Shown in pieces: positions 10,500-21,456 of a DNA stretch of 64,000 nucleotides (its first letter is position 1; the number at the start of each line of letters is the position of its first letter). The DNA lies in assembly GCF_947179165.1 (NCBI RefSeq), contig NC_077237.1, positions 63,037,523 to 63,101,522 on the forward strand. The letters run 5' to 3'. This DNA comes from Solanum dulcamara (taxonomy: Eukaryota > Streptophyta > Magnoliopsida > Solanales > Solanaceae). The notes under the pieces were generated by a model. The model was not told the origin of the DNA. It saw only the letters and a list, made by a program, of their open reading frames with translations, and did not search any database. Made by a program: the position numbers and the translations under genes.

Positions 10500-12060
10500 G
10501 TTGAGGAGCGACCATTGGCTAGAGATGTTCAGAGGCTGGCTAATAGCCTTGTCCAATTGCAGATTTCAGAGGATGGTGGTGTTTTTGCCTTTGTAGAGGC
10601 ACGTTCTTCCTTGGTTGAGCAGATTTGGGAGAGACAGTTTGAGGATGAGAAGTATGTATCATTCGAGACAAGGTGTTAAGAGGTGAAGCTAAAGAGGTGG
10701 TACTTGATTCGGAAGGAGTATTAAGGATTGGCGGTAGAATCTGTGTGTCTAAGGTGGGTGACCTGACTAGACTTATTTTGGAAGAGGCTCATTGTTCAAG
10801 GTATTCCATCCATCCGGGAGAAGCCAATATGTATCAGGATCTGGGCCAGCAATATTGGTGGTGTGGGATGAAGAAGGATATCATAGAGTTTGTGTTAAGG
10901 TGTTTGACTTGCTAGCAGGTAAATTGTGAGCACTAGCAACCTAGGGGTGTGAGTTAGAGGATGCCTATTCCCACATGAAAGTGGAAAATGATCACCATAG
11001 ACTTGATTGTGGGTTTACCTCCCACCGTGGGTGGTTATGATTCTATATGGGTGGTTGTTGACAGACTGACAAAGTCTGCCCATTTTATTCCGATTAAGGT
11101 GAGGTACACAATAGATAAGCTAGCCCAGTTCTATATTAGCCATATAATTCAGCTTCATGTTTTCCCGGTATCCATTGTTTTGGATCAAGGTTCAGTATTC
11201 ACTTCGCACTTTTGGCAGGCATTACAGCATGGTTTGGTCACTAGACTTGATATGAGTACTGCTTTTCACCTAAAGACTGATGGTCAGTCCGAGCGGACGA
11301 TCCAGGTCTTAGAGGACATGCTCCGAGCTTGTGTTATTGATTTTGGTGCTAGATGGGATCAACACTTGCCCCTAGCAGAGTTTGCCTACAACAACGGTTA
11401 TCACTCCAGTATCCAGATGGCTCCATTTGAGGCTTTGTATTGTAGGTGGTGTCGATCCCCTATTGGATGGTTTGACTTAGCTAAGATGGAATCCTTAGAC
11501 ACAGACTTGCTTAGAGATGCTATGGAGTTGGTTCATAGGATTCAGCATAGACTCTTAATAGCCTAGAGTAGGCAGAAGAGTTATGCAGACCGGAGAGTTC
11601 GAGCATTGGAGTTCATGGTGGCCGATCATATTTGGCTTCGAGTGTCACCCATGAAAGGTGTGAAGCAGTTCGGGAGGAAGGGAAAGCTCATCCCTCGATT
11701 CATTGGCCCATTTTAGATTTTTGCGCGAGTTGGAGAGGTGGCTTATAGATTTTCCTTGCCACCTAGCTTATCGGCTGTGCATAATGTGTTACATGTATAT
11801 ATGCTATGAAAGTATGTTCCAGATGAATCTCATGTGTTATCATTTGATTCAGTAGAGTTGGGTCCAGACCTAACATTTGAGGAGGAGCCTATAGCTATTC
11901 TAGATAGATAGGTTCGTAAGCTTAGAAACAAGGAGATAGCTTCAGTGAAGGTACAATGGAAGCACCGTTCAGTTAGAGAGGAGACTTGGGAAATAGAGGC
12001 TGATATGTGCGCTAGATATCTCCAGCTTTTCGAAGCTTCAGGTACTTTCCTTTACTTTAT
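10500..12060 (+). pseudogene. Family A copy 1: integrase with chromodomain-like tail
   Basis: The zinc-binding HHCC region lies at 10790-10915 (HCSRYSIHPGEANMYQDLG ... CLTC). The core is open over 192 codons at 10988-11566 and keeps the catalytic pattern: Asp in MITIDLIVGL, Asp in VLDQGSVFTSHFW, Glu in GQSERTIQVLEDML. The C-terminal part (KGKLIPRFIGPF, then a TAG; FEEEPIAILDR, TAG, VRKLRNKEIASVKVQWKHR; ETWEIEADM) matches the chromodomain tail of the clade. Several TAGs interrupt it. The core is identical at protein level to the copy at 18072-18650. Confidence 0.85.
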
Positions 12061-12390
12061 GTTCAGGGACGAAGATGATATTTTGTGGTGGATAATATAA
12101 TGACCCGTTTGATCATTTTGAGAATGAGTCATCTCTCTCCATAAAATACTCTCTTCGTAAATTTAAATTAGAAATTTGGACCTTTCGGTAACTTTGGTTA
12201 ATTAGTTGAGGGATAATGTTAGAGAATTAATCTAATTGATGGGCTAAAGTGTTAATTTATTTAATACCTTATACCACTTTTCTTATATTTATTAAAATAG
12301 GTTAGTAGGGTTTGTAAATTTTAATACATAATTAGTTTGGAAAAGGAAAAAAAATAATAATAATTAAAGAAAAGAGAAAAAAATAATTAA

Positions 12391-12404
12391 TTTATATATA
12401 TATA
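12391..12404 (+). promoter_or_regulatory. Candidate TATA box of family A LTR
   Basis: A TTTATATATATATAAT stretch lies about 300 bp into the LTR and about 50 bp upstream of a CpG-rich GCGACGACGCGACGACG block. In LTR 3 the same site has expanded to a longer (TA)n at 19474-19495. Promoter use is inferred from position and composition only. Confidence 0.45.
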
Positions 12405-13480
12405 ATCTAATTGCTTAATTCCATTAGATGTAACAAGAAAGAAAGAATAGCGACGACGCGACGACGAACACTGGAGAGAAAAAATACGGAGAAAGAAAGA
12501 AAAGAAAGGGGAAAAGAAAAATAAAGGAGAAGAGAAAAATAGGGATTTTCAATCCAAAGCGTCAAGGTAATTATTGTCATCCTTTTCATTATATTTTCAT
12601 GTGATTATGAACATATTTTTAGGGTATATTGGTGGAAAAACAATATTGAAATATGAAAATATGACCATAGGGTTCTTCATATAAAATCTTGATTTGGGGG
12701 TTGAATAACGATCCGTTTTAGCTGAATTTTGACATGTGAGTTTATTTTATCATGAGTGAATATAATCAGAAAGAAAATTTCAGATTTGACTTCAATGACA
12801 TAGAATGAGTTAGATCCCAAATTTGATATATTAAAATAGATAATTAAATATTAGGTATATTATATTTTATGAATTCCATTAAATTTATGATATTGGGGAA
12901 ATTAGAACGTAACTCTAGGTTTAAAATTTGGAAATATGAGAGTTGACATGTTATTTGACATCAACATTAGGAACTTGATTATAGATTTGGGTAGGTTTTG
13001 GGTCTAGGCTAGACATATAATAATATGGGTGTTGTTAGTTTTAAAATCTTATTGTGGATATTTATTTGATTAGATTATACTTATTTGGAGGCCCAACGAA
13101 AAGGAAAGGCTTAAGTACCGGAGTAATTTCGTGATTAATTAAGGCAAGTGAATTTCTAAACCTCAGTTTAAGCTTGTAGATGCTTGTATTTCTATGTTAT
13201 GTGTACTGGGGAGTAATGTGAATTAGACTGCATTATTGACTGTATGATTGACCTTAAAAATAGAGCTGAGGGGTATAAAATAGTGATCAAATGACATGTA
13301 TTGGTGGAATTGATATATTGTGATTATGGATTTATTTTGGACAGGTGAAATGACTATGTTGATGTGAGATAGGAAAAATTATTGTTGTTGTAATGTTATT
13401 ATCATGAATTATATGAACATAAATTGTTTGCATTGGTTCTGATATATTATGTTCAAAATAAAAATAATATGAAATAAAAA

Positions 13481-13640
13481 GGATCGGGCCACACGCTCCG
13501 TGGTAGATATTATGAAACAAAGGGGTCGAGCCACACACACCGTGGTAGGTATTATAAAAATAAAGGGGTCGGGATACACGCTCCGTGGTAGGAAATATAT
13601 ATTGAGGGGTCAAGCCACACGCTCTGTGGTAGGTTACATG
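13481..13640 (+). repeat. 42-bp tandem array with hairpin core, LTR 2
   Basis: Four units of 41-43 bp share GGGTCGGGCCACACGCTCCG, then TGGTAGG and an AT-rich tail. Each core holds CCAC-N7-GTGG, intact in units 1, 2 and 4. The array begins 1385 bp into the LTR. Confidence 0.85.
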
Positions 13641-14388
13641 GACAGAAATGTCCCCCATATGTTCTGGACTGTAATTCAGCGGATGTGTACCGATAGGAAA
13701 AACATGCATCATCTTATTGCATTGCATCACATTTTTTTAAATATTTATGAAATTCGTGTTTACCACTTATTGATCTGTATATGATGAACTTGATTTGATA
13801 TTATTCATTGATAAGACTATTGATGAGTATTCATGGAATGTAATACTATTGTTATTGTACAATTGTAGAATTGGGCTGGTTTTATGCAGGTTGTAGTTAA
13901 GGAGGTTTGGTCGGGAGGACAGAAGTACTTGTATCTATTGAGCTTTGCTTAGTTTTGGTTGTTCACTTGCTGAGTACCGTATTGTTTGGTACTTACCCCT
14001 TGCTTCTACACTTGTATAGGTTGTGAGCCTGGATCTGCTTGATCTTCTACTATTTTCCACTACATCCGAGGGTATTATTCTGAGTGTTGAGGTAGCTATT
14101 ACATCTATCTAGCGGATACCTCTTACTCTTTTATTATATTTTAGTCCTATTCTAGAGACAAAGACATTGTGACTATATTTTCTTTTGTTTTTCGGTAATG
14201 TATTAGTGGCTTGTACACATAATAACCAATCTTGAGGGATTTTGAGGTTGTTTTAGGTGTTTTCGGCTAAGTTAAATTTCGATTTATGTTTTTTTATTCT
14301 GCATGTACTTTCCATTGGGTATTAGGCTGACTTGTCTCAATGGGTAGAGATGATTGCCATCACACCCCTATTTGGGTCGTTAAAAAAA

Positions 14389-14400
14389 TAGTATCAGAAC
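14389..14400 (+). other. Family A primer binding site, second interior, mutated
   Basis: TAGTATCAGAAC stands where the first interior has TGGTATCAGAGC. Both changes are G to A. Confidence 0.75.
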
Positions 14401-14585
14401 CCCAGGTTCATAGGTCTCACGTGTATACAAGCCGAGTCTAAATAGAGTCTTGAGGATCGGTACAGAGACGTCTGTACTTATCTTTGAGAGGCTATGAGGA
14501 CTTTTAGGAAATTTTTCCTCTGTTCTTTCACTTTGTATCGTGCGTGTTGTGTTGGTACTGAATTTTAGTGTGTCCCTTCTAATAG

Positions 14586-15196
14586 ATGGCGAGGACCAGA
14601 ACTGTGGCTAGAGGTAGAGGTATTGGTGGTGCTATAGTCCCTCAGGGAGGAGGTAGAGGTGTTAGGCAGGTCAGAGGTGGTAAGGGAGCTCACTATTATA
14701 CTTTTCTAGAGAGACCCAAGGCTGAGGCTTCCAATGCAGTTATCAGAAGTATTGTACCAGTCTGCCATCGACCTACATCTATATTATTTGATCTAGGGTC
14801 TACATTTTCCTATGTGTCTGACTATTTTGCATCTGACTTTGATTTGACATGCGATCATATGTCCGTGCCCATTTATGTTTCTACACCTGTGGGTGAACCC
14901 TTAGTGGTGGATCGAGTATATCGATCCTATCTTTTTCCTTGGCCGGGTATGATACTTGGGTAGATATGATTATTCTAGGGATGGTAGATTTTTATGTGAT
15001 ATTAGGTATGGATTGGATTTCTCCTCATCATGCTATTCTCGATTGTTATGATAAAACTGTTACCTTAGCGATACCTGGTTCCCTTAGGATTGAGTGGAAG
15101 GATAATAGTGGCTCCTATTCTAGTAAGGTTATCTCATATATTCTTGCTCGTAGGTTGATTGATAGAGGGTGTATGTCATATTTGGACTTTATTTAG
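14586..15196 (+). pseudogene. Family A copy 2: gag N-terminus fused to protease
   Basis: Same gag-deleted fusion as copy 1: MARTRTVARGRGIGG leader, then LFDLGSTFSYVS and ILGMDWISPHH. A one-base shorter T run near 14933 (five T where copy 1 has six) shifts the frame, so the open stretches are 14586-14963 and 14939-15196. The final TAG is shared with copy 1, so the stop predates the duplication. Confidence 0.8.
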
Positions 15197-16036
15197 GATA
15201 CCAGTATTAAGTCACCTCCTATAGAGACTGTTCCAATGGTTAAGGAGTTTTCTGATGTATTTACTACTGATCTTCCTAGTGTTCCTCTAGATAGGGACAT
15301 TGATTTTGCTATTGACTTAGAGCCTGACACTAAACCCATTTCTATTCCTCCATATCGCATGGCTCCAGTTGAGTTAAAGGAGTTGAAGGATCAGTTGCAA
15401 GACTTGTTGAGTAAGGGGTTTATTCACCTTAGTGTGTCGCATTAGGGTGCACCACTTCTATTTGTAAAGAAGAAAGATGGGATTATGAGGATATGTATTG
15501 ATTACAGGGAGTTGAACAAGGTAACTATTAAAAATAAGTATCCTGTTCCCTATATTAATGATTTATTTGATCAGCTATAGGGAGCATCATTGTTTTCCAA
15601 AATAGACTTAAGGTCCGGTTATCATCAGTTGAAGATTAGGGTGTCACTACGAGTTTTTGGTGATGTCATTTGGGTTGACCAATGCCCCCGCATCTTTCAT
15701 GAAGTTGTGGAATAGAGTGTTTTGCCCGTACTTGGATTTTTATATGACAATATTCATTGATTACATCTTGGTATATTCCAAGACTGAGACAGATCATGTC
15801 CGCCATTTGAGGTTGGTACTTCAGAAGTTGAGGAAAGAAAATTTGTATGCAAAGTTCTCCATGTGTGAATTTTGGCTTGATTCTGTTACATTCTTAGGAC
15901 ATGTAGTGTCCAAAGAGGGGATTAGAGTGGATCTAGCTAAGATTAAGGTAGTTAGAGGTTGGATAAGGCCTACTTCTCCTATTGAGATTCATAGTTTTAT
16001 GGGGTTAGCTGGTTATTACAGACGATTTATGCAGGG
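15197..16036 (+). pseudogene. Family A copy 2: first RT segment
   Basis: Nearly base-for-base equal to copy 1 RT, including the stop at 15443-15445 and the damaged catalytic box FIDYILVYS. It runs to the GYYRRF segment at the RT end, where the sequence jumps back into protease (see the next entry). Open stretches are 15236-15445 and 15657-16070. Confidence 0.85.
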
Positions 16037-17060
16037 TTTCTCCCCATCATGCTATTCTCGATTGTTATGATAAAACTGTTACCTTAGCGATACCTGGTTC
16101 CCCGAGGATTGAGTGGAAAGGTACTAGTGGCTCCTATTCCAGTAAGGTTATCTCATATATTCGTGCTCAGAGGTTGATTGATAGATGGTGTATGTCATAT
16201 TTGGCCTTTATTCGGGATACCAGTATTGAGTCACCTCCTATAGAGACTGTTCCAATGGTTAAGGAGTTTTTTGATGTATTTCCTACTATTCTTCTTGGTG
16301 TTCCTCCGGATAGGGACATTGATTTTGCTATTGACTTAGAGCCTGACACTAAACCCATTTCTATTCCCCCATATCGCATGGCTCCAGTTAAGTTAAAGTA
16401 GTTGAAGGATCAATTGCAATACTTGTTGAGTAAGGGGTTTATTCTCCTTAGTGTGTCGCATTGGGGTGCACCAGTTCTATTTGTAAAGAAGAAAGATGGG
16501 ACTATGAGGATATGTATTGATTACAGGCAGTTGAACAAGGTAACTATTAAAAATAAGTATCCTCTTCCCCGTATTAATAATTTATTTGATCAGCTACAGA
16601 GAGCGTCATTGATTTCCAAAATAGACTTAAGGTCCGGTTATCATTAGTTGAAGATTCGGGCGTCACTACGAGTTTTTGGAATTGTGATTTGGGTTGACCA
16701 ATGCCCCCGCATCATTCATGGAGTTGAGGAGTGGAGTGTTTCGCCCGTACTTAGATTCTTTTATGACATAATTCATTGATAACATCTTGGTATATTCCAA
16801 GACTGAGGCATATCATGTCCTCCATTTGAGGTTGGTACTTCAGAAGTTGAGGGAAGAAAAGTTGTATGCAAAGTTCTCCAAATGTGAATTTTGGCTTGAT
16901 TCTGTTACATTCTTAGGACATGTAGTGTCCAAAGAGGGGATTAGAGTGGATCCAGCTAAGATTGAGGCAGCTAGAGGTTGGACAAGGCCTACTTCTCCTA
17001 TTGAGATTCATAGTTTTGTGGGGTTAGCCGGTTATTACAGATGATTTGTGTAGGGCTTTT
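16037..17060 (+). pseudogene. Family A copy 2: second protease-RT segment after chimeric junction
   Basis: From about 16037 the sequence again encodes protease C-terminus (homologous to 15015 onward) and then a second whole RT. This segment lacks the stops shared by the other two copies: it has CGG at 16213 and TGG at 16461. It has its own damage, with TAG at 16399, TAG near 16646, and FIDN in place of FIDD. It is therefore a different family member and not a simple duplicate of 15197-16036. Clear blocks: [66 protein letters not shown]. Confidence 0.85.
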
Positions 17061-17584
17061 CCACTATTGCAGCTCCATTGACTAGATTGATTTATAAGGC
17101 CATGGATTTTCATTGGTCCAACGAGTATGAAACAAGCTTCCAAAAGCTCAAGAATTTATTGACTTTAGCTCCTGTTTTGATGCTACCCGAGGAAGGTGTG
17201 GGTTTATTGTATACTGTGATACTTTCAGTGTAGGTTTAGGCAGTGTGTTGATGCAAAAGAGGAAAGTGGTTGCTTATGCCTCGAGACAGTTGAAGGCCCA
17301 TAAGAAAAACCATCCTACTCATGATTTGGAGTTAGTGGCTATGGTTTTTATGCTTAAGTTATGGTGTCATTACCTATATGGTGTGCATTGCAAGGTCTTT
17401 ACCGATCATAGGAGTCTTCAGTAAATATTCAGTCAGAGGGATCTGAACTTGAGGCAACATAAATTAGTTGAATTGCTGAAGGACTACGACATGACTATTT
17501 TGTATCACCCAAGAAAAGCCAATGTGGTGGCGGATGCCTTGAGTAGGAAGTCCTCTAGTATGGGGAGTCTTTTCGCGATCTGAG
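17061..17584 (+). pseudogene. Family A copy 2: RNase H
   Basis: Frameshifted RNase [17 protein letters not shown] near 17250, [22 protein letters not shown] followed by TAA near 17423, and HPRKANVVADALSRK ending in TGA at 17581. The TDH catalytic segment, lost in copy 1, is still present here. That fits this half coming from a different parent. Confidence 0.8.
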
Positions 17585-19130
17585 TTGAGGAGCGACCATT
17601 GGCTAGAGATGTTCATAGGTTGGCTAATAGCCTTATCCGATTGCAGATTTCAGAGGATGGTGGTGTTCTTGCCTTTGTGGAGGCACGTTTTTCCTTGGTT
17701 GAACAGATTTGGGAGAGACAGTTTGAGGATGAGAAGTATGTATCATTTGAGACAAGGTGTTAAGAGGTGAAGCTAAAGAGGCGGTACTTGATTCAGAAGG
17801 AGTATTGAGGATTGGAAGTAGAATCTGAGTGCCTAAGGTGGGTAACCTGACTAGACTTATTTTGGAAGAGGCTTATTGTTCAAGGTATTCCATCCATCCG
17901 GGAGCAGCCAAGATGTATAATGATCTGGGCCAACACTATTGGTGGTGTGGGATGAAGAAGGATATTGTAGAGTTTGTGTCCAAGTGTTTGACTTGCCAGC
18001 AGGTAAAGTGTGAGCACTAGCGGCCTAGGGGTGTGAGTTAGAGGATGCCTATTCCCACATGAAAGTGGAAAATGATCACCATCGACTTGATTGTGGGTTT
18101 ACCTCCCACCGTGGGTGGTTATGATTCTATATGGGTGGTTGTTGACAGACTGACAAAGTCTGCCCATTTTATTCCGATTAAGGTGAGGTACACAATAGAT
18201 AAGCTAGCCCAGTTCTATATTAGCCATATAATTCAGCTTCATGTTTTCCCGGTATCCATTGTTTTGGATCAAGGTTCAGTATTCACTTCGCACTTTTGGC
18301 AGGCATTACAGCATGGTTTGGTCACTAGACTTGATATGAGTACTGCTTTTCACCTAAAGACTGATGGTCAGTCCGAGCGGACGATCCAGGTCTTAGAGGA
18401 CATGCTCCGAGCTTGTGTTATTGATTTTGGTGCTAGATGGGATCAACACTTGCCCCTAGCAGAGTTTGCCTACAACAACGGTTATCACTCCAGTATCCAG
18501 ATGGCTCCATTTGAGGCTTTGTATTGTAGGTGGTGTCGATCCCCTATTGGATGGTTTGACTTAGCTAAGATGGAATCCTTAGACACAGACTTGCTTAGAG
18601 ATGCTATGGAGTTGGTTCATAGGATTCAGCATAGACTCTTAATAGCCTAGAGTAGGCAGAAGAGTTATGCAGACCGGAGAGTTCGAGCATTGGAGTTCAT
18701 GGTGGCCGATCATATTTGGCTTCGAGTGTCGCCCATGAAAGGTGTGAAGCAGTTCGGGAGGAAGGGAAAGCTCATCCCTCGATTCATTGGCCCATTTTAG
18801 ATTTTTGCGCGAGTTGGAGAGGTGGCTTATAGATTTGCCTTGCCACCTAGCTTATCGGCTGTGCATAATGTGTTACATGTATATATGCTATGAAAGTATG
18901 TTCCAGATGAATCTCATGTGTTATCATTTGATTCAGTAGAGTTGGGTCCAGACCTAACATTTGAGGAGGAACCTATAGCTATTCTAGATAGATAGGTTCG
19001 TAAGCTTAGAAACAAGGAGATAGCTTCAGTGAAGGTACAATGGAAGCACCGTTCAGTTAGAGAGGCGACTTGGGAAACAGAGGCTGATATGTGCGCTAGA
19101 TATCTCCAGCTTTTCGAAGCTTCAGGTACT
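17585..19130 (+). pseudogene. Family A copy 2: integrase with chromodomain-like tail
   Basis: The HHCC region is open at 17829-18020 (YCSRYSIHPGAAKMYNDLG ... CLTCQQVK). The core at 18072-18650 is identical in protein sequence to copy 1, with the same D, D and E positions and the same terminating TAG. The C-terminal part carries the same internal TAGs as copy 1 (in GPF-IFARVG and ILDR-VRKLR). Identity to copy 1 jumps from moderate to near-complete close to 18010. Confidence 0.85.
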
Positions 19131-19473
19131 TTCCTTTACTTTATGTTCAGGGACGAAGATGATATTTTGTGGTGGATAATATAATGACCCGTTTGGTCAT
19201 TTTGAGAATGAGTCATCTCTCTCCATAAAATACTCTCTTCGTAAATTTAAATTAGAAATTTGGACCTTTCGGTAACTTTGGTTAATTAGTTGAGGGATAA
19301 TGTTAGAGAATTAATCTAATTGATGGGCTAAAGTGTTAATTTATTTAATACCTTATATCACTTTTCTTATATTTATTAAAATAGGTTAGTAGGGTTTGTA
19401 AATTTTAATACATAATTAGTTTGGAAAAGGAAAAAAAATAATAATAATTGAAGAAAAGAGAAAAAATAAAATT

Positions 19474-19495
19474 TATATATATATATATATATATA
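19474..19495. repeat. (TA)n microsatellite at the LTR 3 TATA region
   Basis: A run of about eleven TA units, where LTR 2 has about six. This is slippage at the candidate TATA site. Confidence 0.85.
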
Positions 19496-20570
19496 ATCTG
19501 ATTTCTTAATTCCATCAGATGTAACAAGAAAGAAAGAATAGCGACGACGCGACGACGAACACTGAAGAGAGAAAATACGGAGGAAGAAAGAAAAGAAAGG
19601 GGAAAAGAAAAATAAAGGAGAAGAGAAAAATAGGGATTTTCAATCCAAAGTGTTAAGGTAATTATTCTCATCCTTTCCATTAAATTTTCATGTGATTATG
19701 AACATATTTTTAGGGTATATTGGTGGAGAAACAATGTTGAAATATGAAAATATGATCCTAGGGTTCTTCATATAAAATGTTGATCTGGGGGTCGAATAAC
19801 GATTCGTTTTAGCTGAATTTTGACATGTGAGTTTATTTTATCATGAGTGAATATAATCGGAAAAAAAAATTAGATTTGACTTTAATAACATAGAATGAGT
19901 TAGATCCCGAATTTTGATATATTAAAATAGATAATTAAATTTTAGATATATTATATTTTATGAATTCTATTAAATTTATGATATTGGGGAAATTACAACC
20001 TAACCCTAGGCTTAAAATTTTGAAATATGAGAGTTGACATGTTATTTGACATCACCATTAGGAACTTGATTATAGATTTGGGTAGGTTTTGGATCTAGGC
20101 TAGACATTTAATAATATAGGTGTTGTTAGTTTTGAAATATTATTGTGGATATTTATTTGATTAGATTATACTTATTTGGAGACCCAACGAAAAGGGAAGT
20201 CTCAAGTACCGGAGTAATTTCTTGATTAATTAAGGCAAGTGAATTTCTAAACCTCAGTTTAAGCTTGTAGATGCTTGTATTTCTGTGTTATGTGTACTGG
20301 AGAGTAATGTGAATTAGACTGCGTTATTGACTGTATAATTGACCTTAAAAATGGAGATGAGGGGTATAAAATGGTGATCTAATGACATGTATTGGCGGAA
20401 TTGATATGTTGTGATTATGGATTTATTTTGGACAGGTGAAATGACTATGTTGATGTGAGATAGGAAAAATTATTGTTGTTGTCATGTTATTATCGTGAAT
20501 TATATGAACATAAATTGATTGCATTGGTTCTGACATATTATGTTGAGACTAGAAATGATATGAAAAAAAA

Positions 20571-20722
20571 GGTCGGGTCACACACTCCGTGGCAAGTATT
20601 ATAAAATAAAAGGGTCGGGCCACACGCTCTGTGGCAGGTATTATGGAAATAAAGGGGTCGGGCCACAGCTCTATGGCAGGAAATATATATTGAGGGGTCG
20701 GGTCACATTCTCCGTGGAAGGT
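20571..20722 (+). repeat. Tandem array with hairpin core, LTR 3
   Basis: Four units homologous to the LTR 2 array (GGGTCGGGCCACACGCTCTG, TGGCAGG). CCAC-N7-GTGG is intact in unit 2 and worn in the others. Confidence 0.85.
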
Positions 20723-21456
20723 TACATGGACATAAATGTCCCCCATGTGCTCCAGACTATAATTCAGCGGATGTGTACCGATAGGACAAACATGCATCAT
20801 CTCATTGCATTGCATCGCATTTGTTTTGATATTTGTGAAATTCGTGTTTACCACATATTGATTTGTATATTCTAAACTTGATTTGATATGATTTATTTAT
20901 AAGACTATTGATGAGTATTCGTGGACTGTAATACTGTTGTTATTGTATAATTGTAGAATTGGGCTGGTTTTATGTAGGTTGTAGTTAAGGAGGTTCGGTC
21001 GGGAGGACAAAAGTACTTGTATCTATTGAGCTTTGCTTAGTTTTGGTTGTTTACTTGTTGAGTACCGCATTGTTTAGTACTCACCCCTTGCTTCTACACT
21101 TGTGTAGGTTGTGAGCCCGGAACTGCTTGATCTCCTACTGTTTTCCACTACATTCGAGGCTATCATTTCGAGTGTTGAGGTAGGTGTTACATCCATGTAG
21201 CGGATACCTCTTAATCTTTTATTATGTTTTAGTCCTATTCTGGACTATATTTGTTTTTGTATTTCGGTAATGTATTAGTGGCTTGTACACGTGATAACCA
21301 ATCTTGGGGGATTTTGAGGTTGTTTTAGGTGTTTTCAGTTAAGTTAAATTTTGATTTATATCTTTTTCTTCTGCATCTACTTTCCATTGGGTATTAGGTT
21401 GACTTGTCTCGGTGGGTAGCGATGAGTGCCATCACACCTGTATTTGGGCTGTGACA

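Larger units (their letters stand above)
12096..14384 (+). repeat. Family A LTR 2 (about 2289 bp)
   Basis: Repeated at 19180-21456. It starts TATAATGACCCG (a worn TGTAATGACCC) and ends near GGGTCGTTAA, matching GGGCTGTGACA of LTR 3. A TATA stretch at 12391-12404 is followed by a CpG-rich GACGACGCGACGACG run at 12453. A four-unit array lies at 13481-13640. It serves as 3' LTR of interior 1 and 5' LTR of interior 2. Confidence 0.9.
8113..21456 (+). mobile_element. Family A: three-LTR, two-interior Ty3/gypsy array
   Basis: Three directly repeated LTRs (8113-8318 end portion, 12096-14384, 19180-21456) alternate with two interiors (8319-12095, 14385-19179). A primer site follows the first LTR (TGGTATCAGAGCCC at 8323) and a mutated one follows the second. 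Both interiors start at a similar Met and lack most of gag. They share the same in-frame stops (9129 with 15194; 9378 with 15443). Such LTR-interior-LTR-interior-LTR arrays arise by unequal recombination between LTRs of related copies. The first LTR is truncated on its left by Gy1. Confidence 0.85.
19180..21456 (+). repeat. Family A LTR 3 (2277 bp)
   Basis: Starts TATAATGACCCG and ends GGGCTGTGACA, the best-preserved end of the three. The first 270 bp are nearly identical to LTR 2; later parts differ more. It has a (TA)n expansion at 19474-19495 and a 4-unit array at 20571-20722. Confidence 0.9.

Noticed and set aside
13481..13640. CRISPR-like array
   Set aside because: Units are direct tandem repeats without unique spacers, inside a plant LTR. 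The same applies to 39141-39415 and 42010-42174.
13500..13784. Open frame across the LTR 2 array
   Set aside because: It is the tandem repeat read through in one frame. The same repeat is also open on the opposite strand and the frame is not kept in LTR 3.
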